The position numbers were made by a program, and so were the translations under genes. Below the pieces are notes generated by a model, which was given only the letters and a program-made list of their open reading frames with translations, searched no databases and was not told where the DNA came from. From Arbacia lixula (Eukaryota; Echinodermata; Echinoidea; Arbacioida; Arbaciidae), in NCBI GenBank assembly GCA_963669155.1, contig OZ022578.1, positions 6,885,387 through 6,949,386 of the forward strand: a stretch of DNA of 64,000 bases, read 5' to 3'. Below are positions 42,346-52,116 of this stretch, in pieces (the stretch's first letter is position 1; each line of letters begins with the position of its first letter).

Positions 42346-42858
42346 GATATATTCTTCTCTCTCTTTTGACTCTTTGTCTTATTATTGATTTTGAATTTTC
42401 TCTAGGAATTTTACCTAATGTCGGCCAGTGGATTTTGTTTACTGTAATGTAGTATATGCAACTTTACGTAACTACTTGTGATTGTTTTTTGCAGGATCCC
42501 TAATGAGTCTACCGCCTAATTTTGATTTATTTTCACTTTTTTTTTTTTGTGCAGGAACTTTACATCATGTCGATATGTGGATTTTACTCTATAATTTGGT
42601 TTACCTAGTTTTACGCCTATCTTGTACTACGTAACAATTTGTAATAAGCGCCCCTAGTTTCAGTTTAAAATACGCTCGTTGTACGCAATCATGTTTTTGT
42701 GTAAATTGTTCAGTCATTCATTCTTGATGAAGGTCTATGACCGAAAATTCGAATAATTTTTCTTCTCCGGCGTTTCATTTAATTTGTTTGTCTTCACCTA
42801 GTAATCAGCGCCATCGCATCCTCTATTCTTCTTATATATATATATATATATATACCAG

Positions 42859-43114
42859 AACAGCACGGAGCTGTCGAAATTCATCTGGGACCTGAAACGA
42901 CACGACACGCCCTATTGCATCAAGTGGTCCATTGCAAGCCATGCTCATGCTTACTCAAACCTTACAAAGAGATGCGACCTAGCTGTGCCTAACGGAAAAG
43001 CTGCTGATTATGAACAGTAATAAGGAAACACTGCTGAACAAGCGGCCAGAACTCATTTCAAAATGCCGCCATCAAATTAAGTTTAAGTTGTATAATCTTA
43101 AAGATGCTCTGTAA
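42859..43114 (+). pseudogene. Remnant of another GIY-YIG retroelement C-terminus
   Basis: The frame reads NSTELSKFIWDLKRHD, then WSIASHAHAYSNLTKRCDLA, then after stops and a frameshift LLNKRPELISKCRH and a TAA. The words STELSKFIWDLK and LLNKRPELISKCRH match, from memory, the C-terminal tail of a different group of GIY-YIG containing Penelope-like polyproteins. It begins right at the (TA)n tract next to the inverted pair, so the pair may have inserted into or beside it. Confidence 0.65.
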
Positions 43115-44371
43115 ACACACAGTGACACTTTATCTTAATTTCATCATAATTTTCAATTCTGTGGAATTTTCGAATAATCGAAAAACCATTACGGAGTATC
43201 GATTATTATCTATTATTTGAAAAGAAACACTTAGCGTAAACTGTTTATGGTATCCTGCGCCCACTTTGTGCCTGACATAGTAACTTATGCCAGTCCCTCC
43301 GAAGATGGATAATTTCCAATATACTTGAACAAGTTATGAAGACGCGATTTGCATCTTATTTGTATAGATTAGATGGAATTTTACGAGTATTATTTGTGCA
43401 AAAAAAAATGCACAAGCGCCGCATGAAGAGTGGTATTGTCATAGGTCTATATATAGTGATAAAAAATCAATTTAGCATAAACTTATGACCGCAAGGGGAC
43501 TAATGCGATGAAAGATGAAAGGGGGTAAACAACCTCGTAATCCTATTCATTAATGGCTGCGTTCGTCTTGTGATTACTTTTTTTTTTCCAGAAGCACGTA
43601 GAATCAAACAAAGTTGTATGGCTTTAGCATACGTACGGAGGCTTACATTTCCCCCATTCTTTACACATCAATCAAAATGATTGTGAACGTCACGTTTGCT
43701 TCGTGACTTGTCCCACGCGCCCGTCTTATTAAAAGCTGCGGTTGATTTAAATCCATCGGAATTCCAATGCCATATCTCTAATGGACAGATTTATTACGAT
43801 CTTTACTTATGTATAACTTGAATACAACCGAGAGATCCAACTTCGGCGCGATTGACTTAGATGGCGCCCTTCACAATTCATGCTACAGACATACTACAGT
43901 TAACGAACTGAAGACTATACATTACTATGCAAAAATTACAAGTTGAGCAAGTCTGCGTGAAGTTGGGGCCGCCGCGAGGGGGTTGAGGTTGCTTGCGTGT
44001 GACGAAATCGCATTGCTCATTCCCCCAAAACACACACACCAACAACAACATCAACAACAAAACAAGAAAAAAAAACAAGAAAGAAAGACAAAAGAAAGAA
44101 AAAAGCTAGAAGAAGAAGAAGAAGAAGAAGAAGAAGAAGAAGAAGAAGAAGAAGAAGACAAAGAAGACGAAGAAGAAGAAGAATGATGGCGAGACTAATC
44201 TTTTCAGTCTAAAGGTGGAGTTGTGATTGTGTTGTTTTGCAATATAAGGCTAAAGAAGGACTATTATAAATCAACATCTATCTTGATGACTTTCTTTCTT
44301 GAACATCCTGTACATGATGTTAGGCCTAATCATGATTTCGAGAAGAAAAACAAATCTCCACTCTATACACC
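43115..44371. other. No recognisable feature, except GAA microsatellite
   Basis: About 1.25 kb inside the 6.65-kb element. The only obvious pattern is (GAA)n at 44108-44180. I see no coding signal on either strand. Confidence 0.6.
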
Positions 44372-45194
44372 ATGCTGTTTACATGAAGTCTTCTCTGGCG
44401 TGTTTAATCCCCTTAAAATTTAGTTCCTTAAAATGTATCTTTAAAAAATGGTTATAATATCGATTTTGAAGACAGGGTAGCCTATTCAAAGAAGTCATGA
44501 AACTCGATCGGCATGGATCAAAAGTATATATACCTTAACCATAATATCACCGTCGTATAGCTTCATGAACCATTATTGAAAAGTGAAAAACTCTCCATGT
44601 TTTTTTAAACGCCCCGACCATAGTAGACAAACTCTACATTATCTTAGTCCTTCTTATCTTTAGTCCTTCTCATAGCTGACTTTCGACTAGGGATAGTCTG
44701 AATAACATTTACTGTAATTTAGGATGACGTAGGTATAGGTCCATTTTCTGTGAAATCATCATGCATCCAAGAAACTGACCTTCTGTATGAATTTCACTAT
44801 AATTATTTACTTCAAAGTTGAGACAGAAGGAGTATTTAGAGAGCTCATCAGAGAGTTCGATGCAGTACGTTATTTCAGGAGTTATTTTCCGGGTTATTTC
44901 AGGATCGAGATTCATTCATCCGGGAGTCATCAGAGTTGTTCGAGTATTATACTACAACGTACATACCTCGAGTCCACGAGTCCTATAGCTCCTTCAAGTT
45001 CAACTCAGAATCAAGCAATCTATAGAATTTATTATGTAGTCGATCCCACACACAACAACCCAACAATTGACAATCGTATGGTCCCTGCATGGACAATTTT
45101 GGACGACCCGTCGAGCAAAATTAACCCCTAGCTCGAAATCTAACGATCACTATAAGTTTTTTTACTGGTGAAAAATCAGAGAAAGAGAACAGAC

Positions 45195-45229
45195 GAACAG
45201 AGAGAGAGAGAGAGAGAGAGGGGGGGGGA

Positions 45230-45309
<80 letters not shown>

Positions 45310-45352
45310 CTGGAGAGGGATGGAGAGGCCGGGGGGGGGGGGGGGGGGGGGC
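45195..45352. repeat. (GA)n tract ending in a run of 20 or so G
   Basis: GAGAGA stretches interrupted by G8-G10 runs and closed by a run of about 20 G just before the right ACGT array. Very likely error-prone to sequence. Confidence 0.9.
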
Positions 45353-45371
45353 TTGTCTTAATACATGTATA

Positions 45372-45547
45372 CTACGTACGTACGTGATAATACTAGTTAC
45401 TACGTACGTACGTGATAATACTACGTACGTACGTGATAATACTAGTTACTACGTACGTACGTGATAATACCACGTACGTACGTGATAATACCACGTACGT
45501 ACGTGATAATACCACGTACGTACATGATAATACTACGTACGTACGTA
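45372..45547. repeat. Subterminal ACGTACGTACGTGATAATAC array (right)
   Basis: About eight units, the inverted counterpart of the left array, with spacer GATAATAC in place of AGTATTATT. Confidence 0.9.
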
Positions 45548-46499
45548 ATTTTTTTTTTTTTTTTCGTTGTCGAAAATGTCCGGTTTGGGGCTTCGTATGT
45601 TTGCACAAGTAACACACACAAATCCCATTAACGGGATAAAGCAGCAGTTCATCTGCATGGTCACTCACTGTACGATGTACCAAGTGTTAGGATTGCAAGG
45701 AGATTTGCACTACTGTAGCCTTCTTACATTGTTATGAGCATCCGTGTGGCAGACTATGCTCATTTTGTCAAGCCGGCGATGAATTTAACATGGCATAAAT
45801 AAAAGTTAAAGCTACAACTTAGTCTTTAATAGGCGCAGTTACGTTAGGTAACTTAGTCACTCCGCTACGCCTATTATTTGAGGGGGTCGCGCTGTGAGTG
45901 CGACCGGCCAGCTACGGCGCACACGCTGTCTGTCATCCTGTACCCCCCATATCTTGTCGCCCCAACCTTTTCATTCACTCATTCTGAATATTGCGGCTTC
46001 GAAGGTAGAACTGATGTTCAATTTAAATTATCCCACAGCAAAACAGCAAGAGAAGCTTAATAAAAGTTACATCTTACCGAGAAAAACACGATGAAATGAC
46101 GTGACACTGCGTGAACGTGGACGTGGTTGGCAGCAAACTAGGCCGGGGAGCGGGAACGGAGTATACTATGTACTAGGCTGTACTGTGACTGTGAAGTTCA
46201 TGGACACGTACAACCCAGTCTGTTAACAACTATGTCTGGTAACACAGACTATGCACCAATCCCAGCCTTGGAAAGGGAAGGGGAGGGTGGGATAAGGGCG
46301 TAGTCTGTTTACCAGACTTAGACTAGTTGTCATTATGTATCAAATGCACAGGTTAAGGACTCATATCTTTTCGAGAAAATACACATTTAAAAACAAATTG
46401 TACAAATATGGGAGAGCACCTAGCTCACACGTGACGTTATAAAATCAAAACTTTAAAAGATCATTACTTTCTCTATATCCGTTCCCAAGCAGGTCGAAA

Positions 46500-47880
46500 T
46501 TCCCATAGAAACCAGTAGAGAGCGTCTACTGCATTCCACTGTTATTTTGTTTATATATAAACCAGTAGTCTACTGGTCTGATGAGGAACTGCAAAATCAA
46601 ACCAGTAGAAGTGTCTAGGTATTGGACACCAGCAGAAACCAGTAGAAACCATAAGAGACCAATGAATTCAACTGGTATTGGAGACCAGTAGAATGAATAG
46701 AAACCAATGAGACCTATAATGGTTTGAAAAGGAGTGTGAAAAATACAAAGTCAAACCAGTAGAAACCATTAGAGACCAGTGAATTCTACTGGTATTGGAG
46801 ACCTGTAGAAACCAATAGAAACCAGTGAGACCTTCGTGAATATTCATGAGCATTCACGTGTCACAATTTCAAGTTTTAAACATAAAATAGTGAATGTCAC
46901 CTACTTAAGTGAAGAAAATAATGATCACAGCAACGAAAAATGATCTTCTTATGTAAGTTGAACTAACCAATATCTTATGAACCTTACCAATAACCGTACC
47001 AATGTATGAAAGTGTGTGAAGGTAAGAGTCGGAAGTATGATGGGTATAGGATAGGGTAGGAATAAGTAAAGGGTAGAATAGGATTAAGACCATTTAGGAA
47101 TATGCCATGATTTGGATTGTCCTAAGATATAAGTAGATCAATGTTAGATCAATATTTTTAACGTTGGTTTAACATTTTGATTCCTACTGGTCTCCTAATG
47201 GTTCCAGTAGGTATTCTACTGGTATTATACTTGTGTTCTACTGGTCTTCTATCGGATCCAGTAGAGATTCCTACATGGTTTGTACTGGTATTCTATATGG
47301 TATTTGTCTAATGGTTTCTACTGGAAATCATTTCACTTTCCATATTCAAACCAGTAGAAAATGTCCAGTAGAAACCAGTAGGAATCTCTACTGGACCCAG
47401 TAAAGATTCTTACTGCAGGTTTCTACTGGTATTCTACTGGTCATCTATTGGTCTTCTATTGGATCCAGTAGAGATTCTAACTGGTTTCTACTGGTATTCT
47501 ACTGGTATTCTACTGGTATTCTACTGGTACTTTTCTAATGGTTTCTACTGGAAATCATTTAACTTTCCATATTCACACCAGTAGAAAATATCCAGTAGAA
47601 ACCAGTAGGAATCTCTACTGGACCCAGTAAAGATTCTTTCTGGTTTCTACTGGTATTCTACTGGTCATCTATTGGTCTTCTATTGGATCCAGTAGAGATT
47701 CTTACTGGTTTCTACTGGTATTCTACCGGTATTCTACTGGTATAATATTTTTCTAATGGTTTCTACTGGAAATCATTTCACTTTCCATATTCAAACCAGT
47801 AGAAAATGTCCAGTAGAAACCAGTAGAAATTCTAATGGTTTTTCTCTACTGTTTTCTACTGGTTTTTCATCCTGGGTTGA
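46500..47880. repeat. CCAGTAGAAACC-word array with 220-bp higher-order units
   Basis: The word ACCAGTAGAAACC or its complement GGTTTCTACTGGT recurs dozens of times. The left part (46500-46830) is mostly in one orientation. The right part (47185-47870) has both, organised in three units of 218-227 bp (marker GGAAATCATTTCACTTTCC at about 47323, 47550, 47768). The spacer 46840-47180 is unrelated. The edges CCCATAGAAACCAGTAGAG and TACTGGTTTTTCATCCTGGG may be terminal inverted ends. Confidence 0.8.
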
Positions 47881-50460
47881 TGAATGTCCTTCAAACCTTC
47901 ACTAATATAGTTTTTCATGGGTCTCCTTTCATTGAAACCAACATGATGTCAGGGTGATCCATTTATTAACCCTTTTTTATCGGACTGTTTTAATTTTCAA
48001 CCGTAAACTGCATAGGCCGACATCTATAAAGTATTGTTACGGGTGCTACTTTTGTACATAGTGCAGGTTTCTCTATTTGAAGACGTATAGACATGCATAT
48101 TACACGATGTCGACAGGAGTTGTAGTTTCAGACGTTTATTTCGGTAGTCATTTCGATGGTCATTTCGATACTCATTTTGATGGCGTAACATAGTGTAACA
48201 ACATGGCTTACAGTTGAACTCAAACTCTCAAAGCCAGACTGGCTTGTCTCCTTCTCTCCTACTCTGTTCTGTTCCTACTCTATTCTGTCTTATCCAAAGC
48301 TAGACTGCCTCTACTTATACATGCTGGTGTACCTTATCAACTATATATTTCTAAGTACAAAGTAATGCAGTTTTGTAGTGGAATCATAGTTTACGCAGAA
48401 AAGAGTTAATTGTATTGAAGTCAGTCTTCTCCTTGAAGTCTTAACTTTCTCTTGATTGAACTTCAAACAAGAACCTTACCAAAAGCATCTCGTTTCCAAA
48501 GAAACGAGAATTACATCTCTGGAAGAAGTCCTTGGTCTTTCCCCCATAACAAATCGTAGATGTCAATCCCAATAGTGTTGAGCGGTCAGGAGAATGTTGG
48601 AAGAAGAGAGAAAATGGTTTATTGCTGGGTCATAAAATGTACTCCGCTCCCATGGACAAGCTTTAGCTGTTACGTAGAAGAGGTCATACTCAGTTTCATG
48701 CCTTTCCGAATAGAGAGTAGGGACTTATGCAGAAAGTATAGGTCAATGATGACGTCACCATTAAATGTCCAAGAACTTTGTCAATGTAAATGTTGAGTTG
48801 AGCTCGAGGTTATCTAAGAAAGAGGGGGTGTTTGGGAGAATTTGGGCTTACTATAAACATGGGAATAAAGGGAACTCGGGGACCGTAACAATATGCTTCT
48901 ATGTGATGATTGTGTAAATGGTGGCATCCAAGGCTGTTGTTTTCTCGCAAATTGCTATTTATTTAATGGAATTTAACGCACATACATGTATATGAATACC
49001 CCACACTACCCCCTCCCCCACTGCAATAAAAAAAAAGGGGGGTGGCGGGCAGACCCGTGCCGTAAAGAAACAAAAGAAGCACATAAGGGAGTTCACCAGG
49101 TACCCAACTACTCACACCCAGCTTTAGGCCATGGCCTGAGAGTGAAGTAACCAGTAATTTACTTTCGCACAATGTTCACAGTGCACAATCTCTATAAATA
49201 GCTTGTCATCATTATTATACAAAATGATCATAGTTACCGATTGACAGGATAGATTACACTTTAATCATATTATTTGGTTCAATAGTATGGCTAGGAAGTG
49301 GGACATCCGTTTTATTTCCTAGTATTGTGTTTGTGATAACATTCTAAATTTGATTTAACCCATGTTTGCGAGAAAAAAAAACGCGAATTGAAGCATGATC
49401 GAAATGATGACATGAAAAATACATTATGAATATTCATAGCCATGCACGTGTATCTATTGGTGAAGTACATTCATGTTCAATGTTCGCAATAACTCGGTAC
49501 TAAATATCGATAGTACCCGATTAACGACAATATTATGTGCCGCCCTCTTTTGCCAGCTACATGCAAGCTGCTGACTTTACCAATATGAGGATCACACCAA
49601 ATCTGCACTTTATTTAACACGAGCTGTAGTTATTATTTTATTACTGTTCTATCATAATATCATTAGAGTAGTTAAATTAGAACTGGTATGACTGGTATGT
49701 GTATACTCATAAAAGCAAGAACGAGAGGCAAAGTGAGATTTTGCAAATTTCAAAAATTCACTTTTCTTTTTGCCTGATTTGAATCAAACTTGGGTAATTA
49801 CGTTTGTTTATTTATTTGCTTTATATGACAATTTGTTCGGAGAAGAGCGAACACGAAAGTCAATCTCCTTTAAAAGCAAATGTTTCCTCACCTCTTACTT
49901 TCACAAAGAAAAGTCGTGCGAATCTTTGAGGTCAGACGCACTCCCACATGCTGCTATAGGAGTGACCCGATTCCGCTCAGGACATCGACATTGCCATCAA
50001 CGGAAACATCGACGAGACATACCATTGCTACGACGCAAATGAACGTTTGGGACGAGCGTTGTGTTGTAGAATCGGCTGCGAAAGAACTTCCCGAAGTTGC
50101 TCGAACAGAGCCGAAATCTAACGAACGAGACCGGTGCGACTGAGTTTCAAAATGAAAAAAAAAGTGAGTTCGTTCTTTTAAGAATCACTCCCCTTCCCTC
50201 CCTCCCTCCCTCCCTCCCTCCCTCCCTCCTCTCTCTTTCTCTCTCTCTCTCTCTCTTACCACCTCTTTCTTTCACTCTCTTCCATTCTACCAGTGTTTCT
50301 TCCACTGTCTGTCATTTAAATAACAAAAACATTGCATAGAATAGAATGTAGCAAATGTAGCACAGTCTAGGGCAGTGTCTTGCCTAGCACATCAAATTAC
50401 CTTTCTAGAGTATAGTGTTGGTTAGCACAGAGGGAGTTAACTCTTTGTATGCCAAACTCA
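47881..50460. other. Intergenic, no gene recognised
   Basis: About 2.6 kb with a CCCT microsatellite (50192-50232), short repeats of CATTTCGATGG (about 48147-48185) and of a GGCAGTGTCTTGCCTAGC-like segment at 50370 and 50485, and several short open frames without family resemblance. I see no supported exon. Confidence 0.5.
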
Positions 50461-50512
50461 TAGTTGTACACAAAGTCTATAGGGCGGTGTCTCGCCTATA
50501 GCGCAGAAGGAG

Positions 50513-50783
50513 TTACGTCCAGGAGCGCGCAGCCTCCACCATGTTGGATAATTTGTTTCGAAGAAGGTCCCTCGGGAGGAAGCCAAAACCGCAATCGGGT
50601 GCGACCACGAGACAATTAGGGGATGAGAGGCGTGCTCGAGCACGGCCTGGAGTCGAGATCGGATCTCGTCCAGGGTCTCGACACGGCTTTGGGAGACCAT
50701 GACGGAGCCGAGGACGGAGGAGGTGTTCTTGTAGCGATCGAAAAGAGCGACGTCGTTGTGACGATGTGCATCGTCAAGCGAGA
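50513..50783 (-). pseudogene. MetE-like (cobalamin-independent methionine synthase family) terminal exon, frameshifted
   Basis: After a good acceptor (CTCTCCATAG at 50784) the frame reads LDDAHRHNDVALFDRYKNTS, VLGSVMVSQSRVETLDEI and RSRLQAVLEHASHP, then shifts frame to LVVAPDCGFGFLPRDLL and LSNMVEAARSW, ending in TAA at 50515-50513. The APDCGFG motif (zinc-ligand Cys) and the V.S.RVET..EIR order are typical of the C-terminal barrel of MetE-like/UROD-MetE proteins. The frame break between HP and NCLVV means pseudogene or sequencing error. I found no convincing upstream exons in 50.8-52 kb. Confidence 0.72.
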
Positions 50784-51024
50784 CTATGGAGAGAAAAAGA
50801 CAAATAAAAGCCAGATGTTCATGTGGATAGTGAGCTAGCTAGTTAGATAATTTAGGTAGGTAGACAGAAGGATAGTCAAACAAACATACACGTATGGCTG
50901 CAATTATATAGACATGCAGACAGTATATAATCATGTAGTTTTCCCTAAATGTGTACTTAACATGCTTCATATGAGGTTGCTATGGTAACCTGGGTCGAAT
51001 CCTGCCTGTGCCAAAATGCATATA

Positions 51025-51124
51025 GGTTTTCAAATATTGTAACTTACCATCAGTGGCAACTATCATGGCAACGGGTGCAATAATGAGAGCCCATTGGCTG
51101 GTAGCTGTACAATAATTGAAATCC
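51025..51124. mobile_element. Foldback element, family B (variant ends)
   Basis: GGTTTTCAAATATTGTAACT at the left and ACAATAATTGAAATCC at the right, with ATCATGGCAACGGG and an ATGAGAGCCCATTGGCTGG interior shared in inverse with 23423-23549. Confidence 0.7.
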
Positions 51125-51297
51125 TACATCACCTATACATGCAACATGGCCCTGGTCTACTTCATCGGCCACCATGAAGTAAGCGTTCTTGACGGCTATC
51201 CGATCCTGGATAGAAACAACATGTTTTATTCACTACTTTGTTTTCATGTTGTGTTTTACATAACACCCACACCCACACACACACTCACACACACACC

Positions 51298-52018
51298 GTA
51301 CCGTTTCGCGTATTGCGATCGGAGCTTTAACAAAAGATGAAGTATTAAAATCACCCACAACAATATGGTATTGCAAATAAAAGTGGTCAGTAATGAGGTC
51401 ATTCCATTTCAAAAGGAAACACCCACTTATTTCCCTGAGGTTTTTAGCGCTGATTGTCGTTATCCATCGAAGCGACAAGGGTAAAATGAGATTACGTGTG
51501 TTACTAAAAATACGAGGGTGAATTATCATGGCTAGTGATTGAGGAAGTATCGTAGAAATGAGGGAAAGTATCAAATTATCAACAAAACGACTACAAACCT
51601 CTCTTAATTCCTTTCTTGAGGTATTACCTTGAGGCATTCAGTCCCAGTTCGCAACCTCTACACCACGACACCTCCACATCCCGTATACCATTTTGCGTAT
51701 TGCGATCGGAGCTTTAACGAAATATGAAGTATTGAAACCACCAACAAAAATATGGTATTGTAAACACAAGTAGTCAATAATGAGGACGACAACAATGATT
51801 CCATTTCAAGGGGAAACTCCCAGTTATTTCCCTGAGGTTTTTTTAGCGCTGATTGTCGTTGTTCATCGGAGCGACAAGGGTAAACTGAGATAACGTGTGC
51901 TACTAAAAATACGAGCGTGTGATATCTTGGCCAGTGATTGAGGAATAATCGTAGAAATGAGGGGAAAGTATCAAATTATCAACAAAACGACTACAAACCT
52001 CGCTTAATTCCTTTCTTC
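51298..52018 (-). repeat. Tandem ~388-bp repeat of a possible LINE endonuclease fragment
   Basis: Copies at 51298-51632 and 51686-52018 share ACCGTTTCGCGTATTGCG / TATTGCGATCGGAGC to GACTACAAACCTC at about 90 percent by eye. The minus strand of the first reads HIVVGDFNTSS, and VGDFNT resembles the catalytic GDFN motif of LINE-type endonucleases. The frame is weakly conserved in the second copy. The second copy ends about 40 bp before the start codon of the EGF/FN3 gene. Confidence 0.45.
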
Positions 52019-52059
52019 GTTAATAACAAGAAGGTTATTAGTGCTACGGTGATCAGAAA

Positions 52060-52116
52060 ATGGCGAGCCGACAATGTACGGGAGTGTTATTTTTGTTCGC
52101 ATTAGCATGGACTACT
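52060..52116 (+). CDS. Signal-peptide exon of the EGF/FN3 gene
   Basis: ATG in the context CAGAAAATGG, 19 codons, hydrophobic core VLFLFALAW, then donor GTGAGT. No other start codon upstream in frame was supported. Linkage to the exon at 53406 rests on phase and on a secreted-type architecture, not on transcript data. Confidence 0.7.

Larger units (their letters stand above)
39500..42800. mobile_element. Inverted pair of 5'-truncated Penelope-like retroelements
   Basis: Arms 39500-40981 and 41319-42800 are reverse complements with a constant coordinate sum of 82300 at the inner end, the outer end and a poly-A run that I checked, so there is no net indel in about 1.48 kb. The 337-bp loop (40982-41318) holds extra 5' sequence belonging to the minus-strand copy only. 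Each arm ends outward in the 3' UTR and a terminal AGGTGAAGACAAACAAATTA. (TA)n tracts lie immediately outside both ends. Penelope-like elements are known for 5'-truncated, inverted partial copies. Coding parts are listed separately. Confidence 0.9.
38946..45597. mobile_element. 6.65-kb structure with terminal inverted repeats and ACGTACGT arrays
   Basis: The ends are TACGAAGCCCCAAACCGG, ACATTTTTGACAACG then poly-A (left) and the matching complement (right, ending CGGTTTGGGGCTTCGTA). Both are flanked by TGTTTG (38940-38945; 45598-45603). Just inside are arrays of TACGTACGTACG units (38996-39190 and 45372-45547), inverted to each other. Further inside, 39205-39345 is homologous in inverted orientation to 44372-44515 (word GGGGATTAAACACGCC). 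A Penelope-like inverted pair (39500-42800) is nested in it. No transposase was recognised. I infer a large foldback-type DNA element with subterminal repeats. Confidence 0.65.

Noticed and set aside
44787-45131. 114-residue plus-strand open frame
   Set aside because: No recognisable motif; it lies in sequence that appears to be a late insertion in the 6.65-kb element.
49770-50143. Plus-strand open frames with mixed composition
   Set aside because: There is no domain, splice context or family resemblance, so I do not call a gene.
51150-51230. Possible upstream minus-strand exon of the MetE-like fragment (DRIAVKNAYFMVADEVD)
   Set aside because: A plausible acceptor precedes it, but I could not match the peptide to the MetE family, and it lies against a foldback element.
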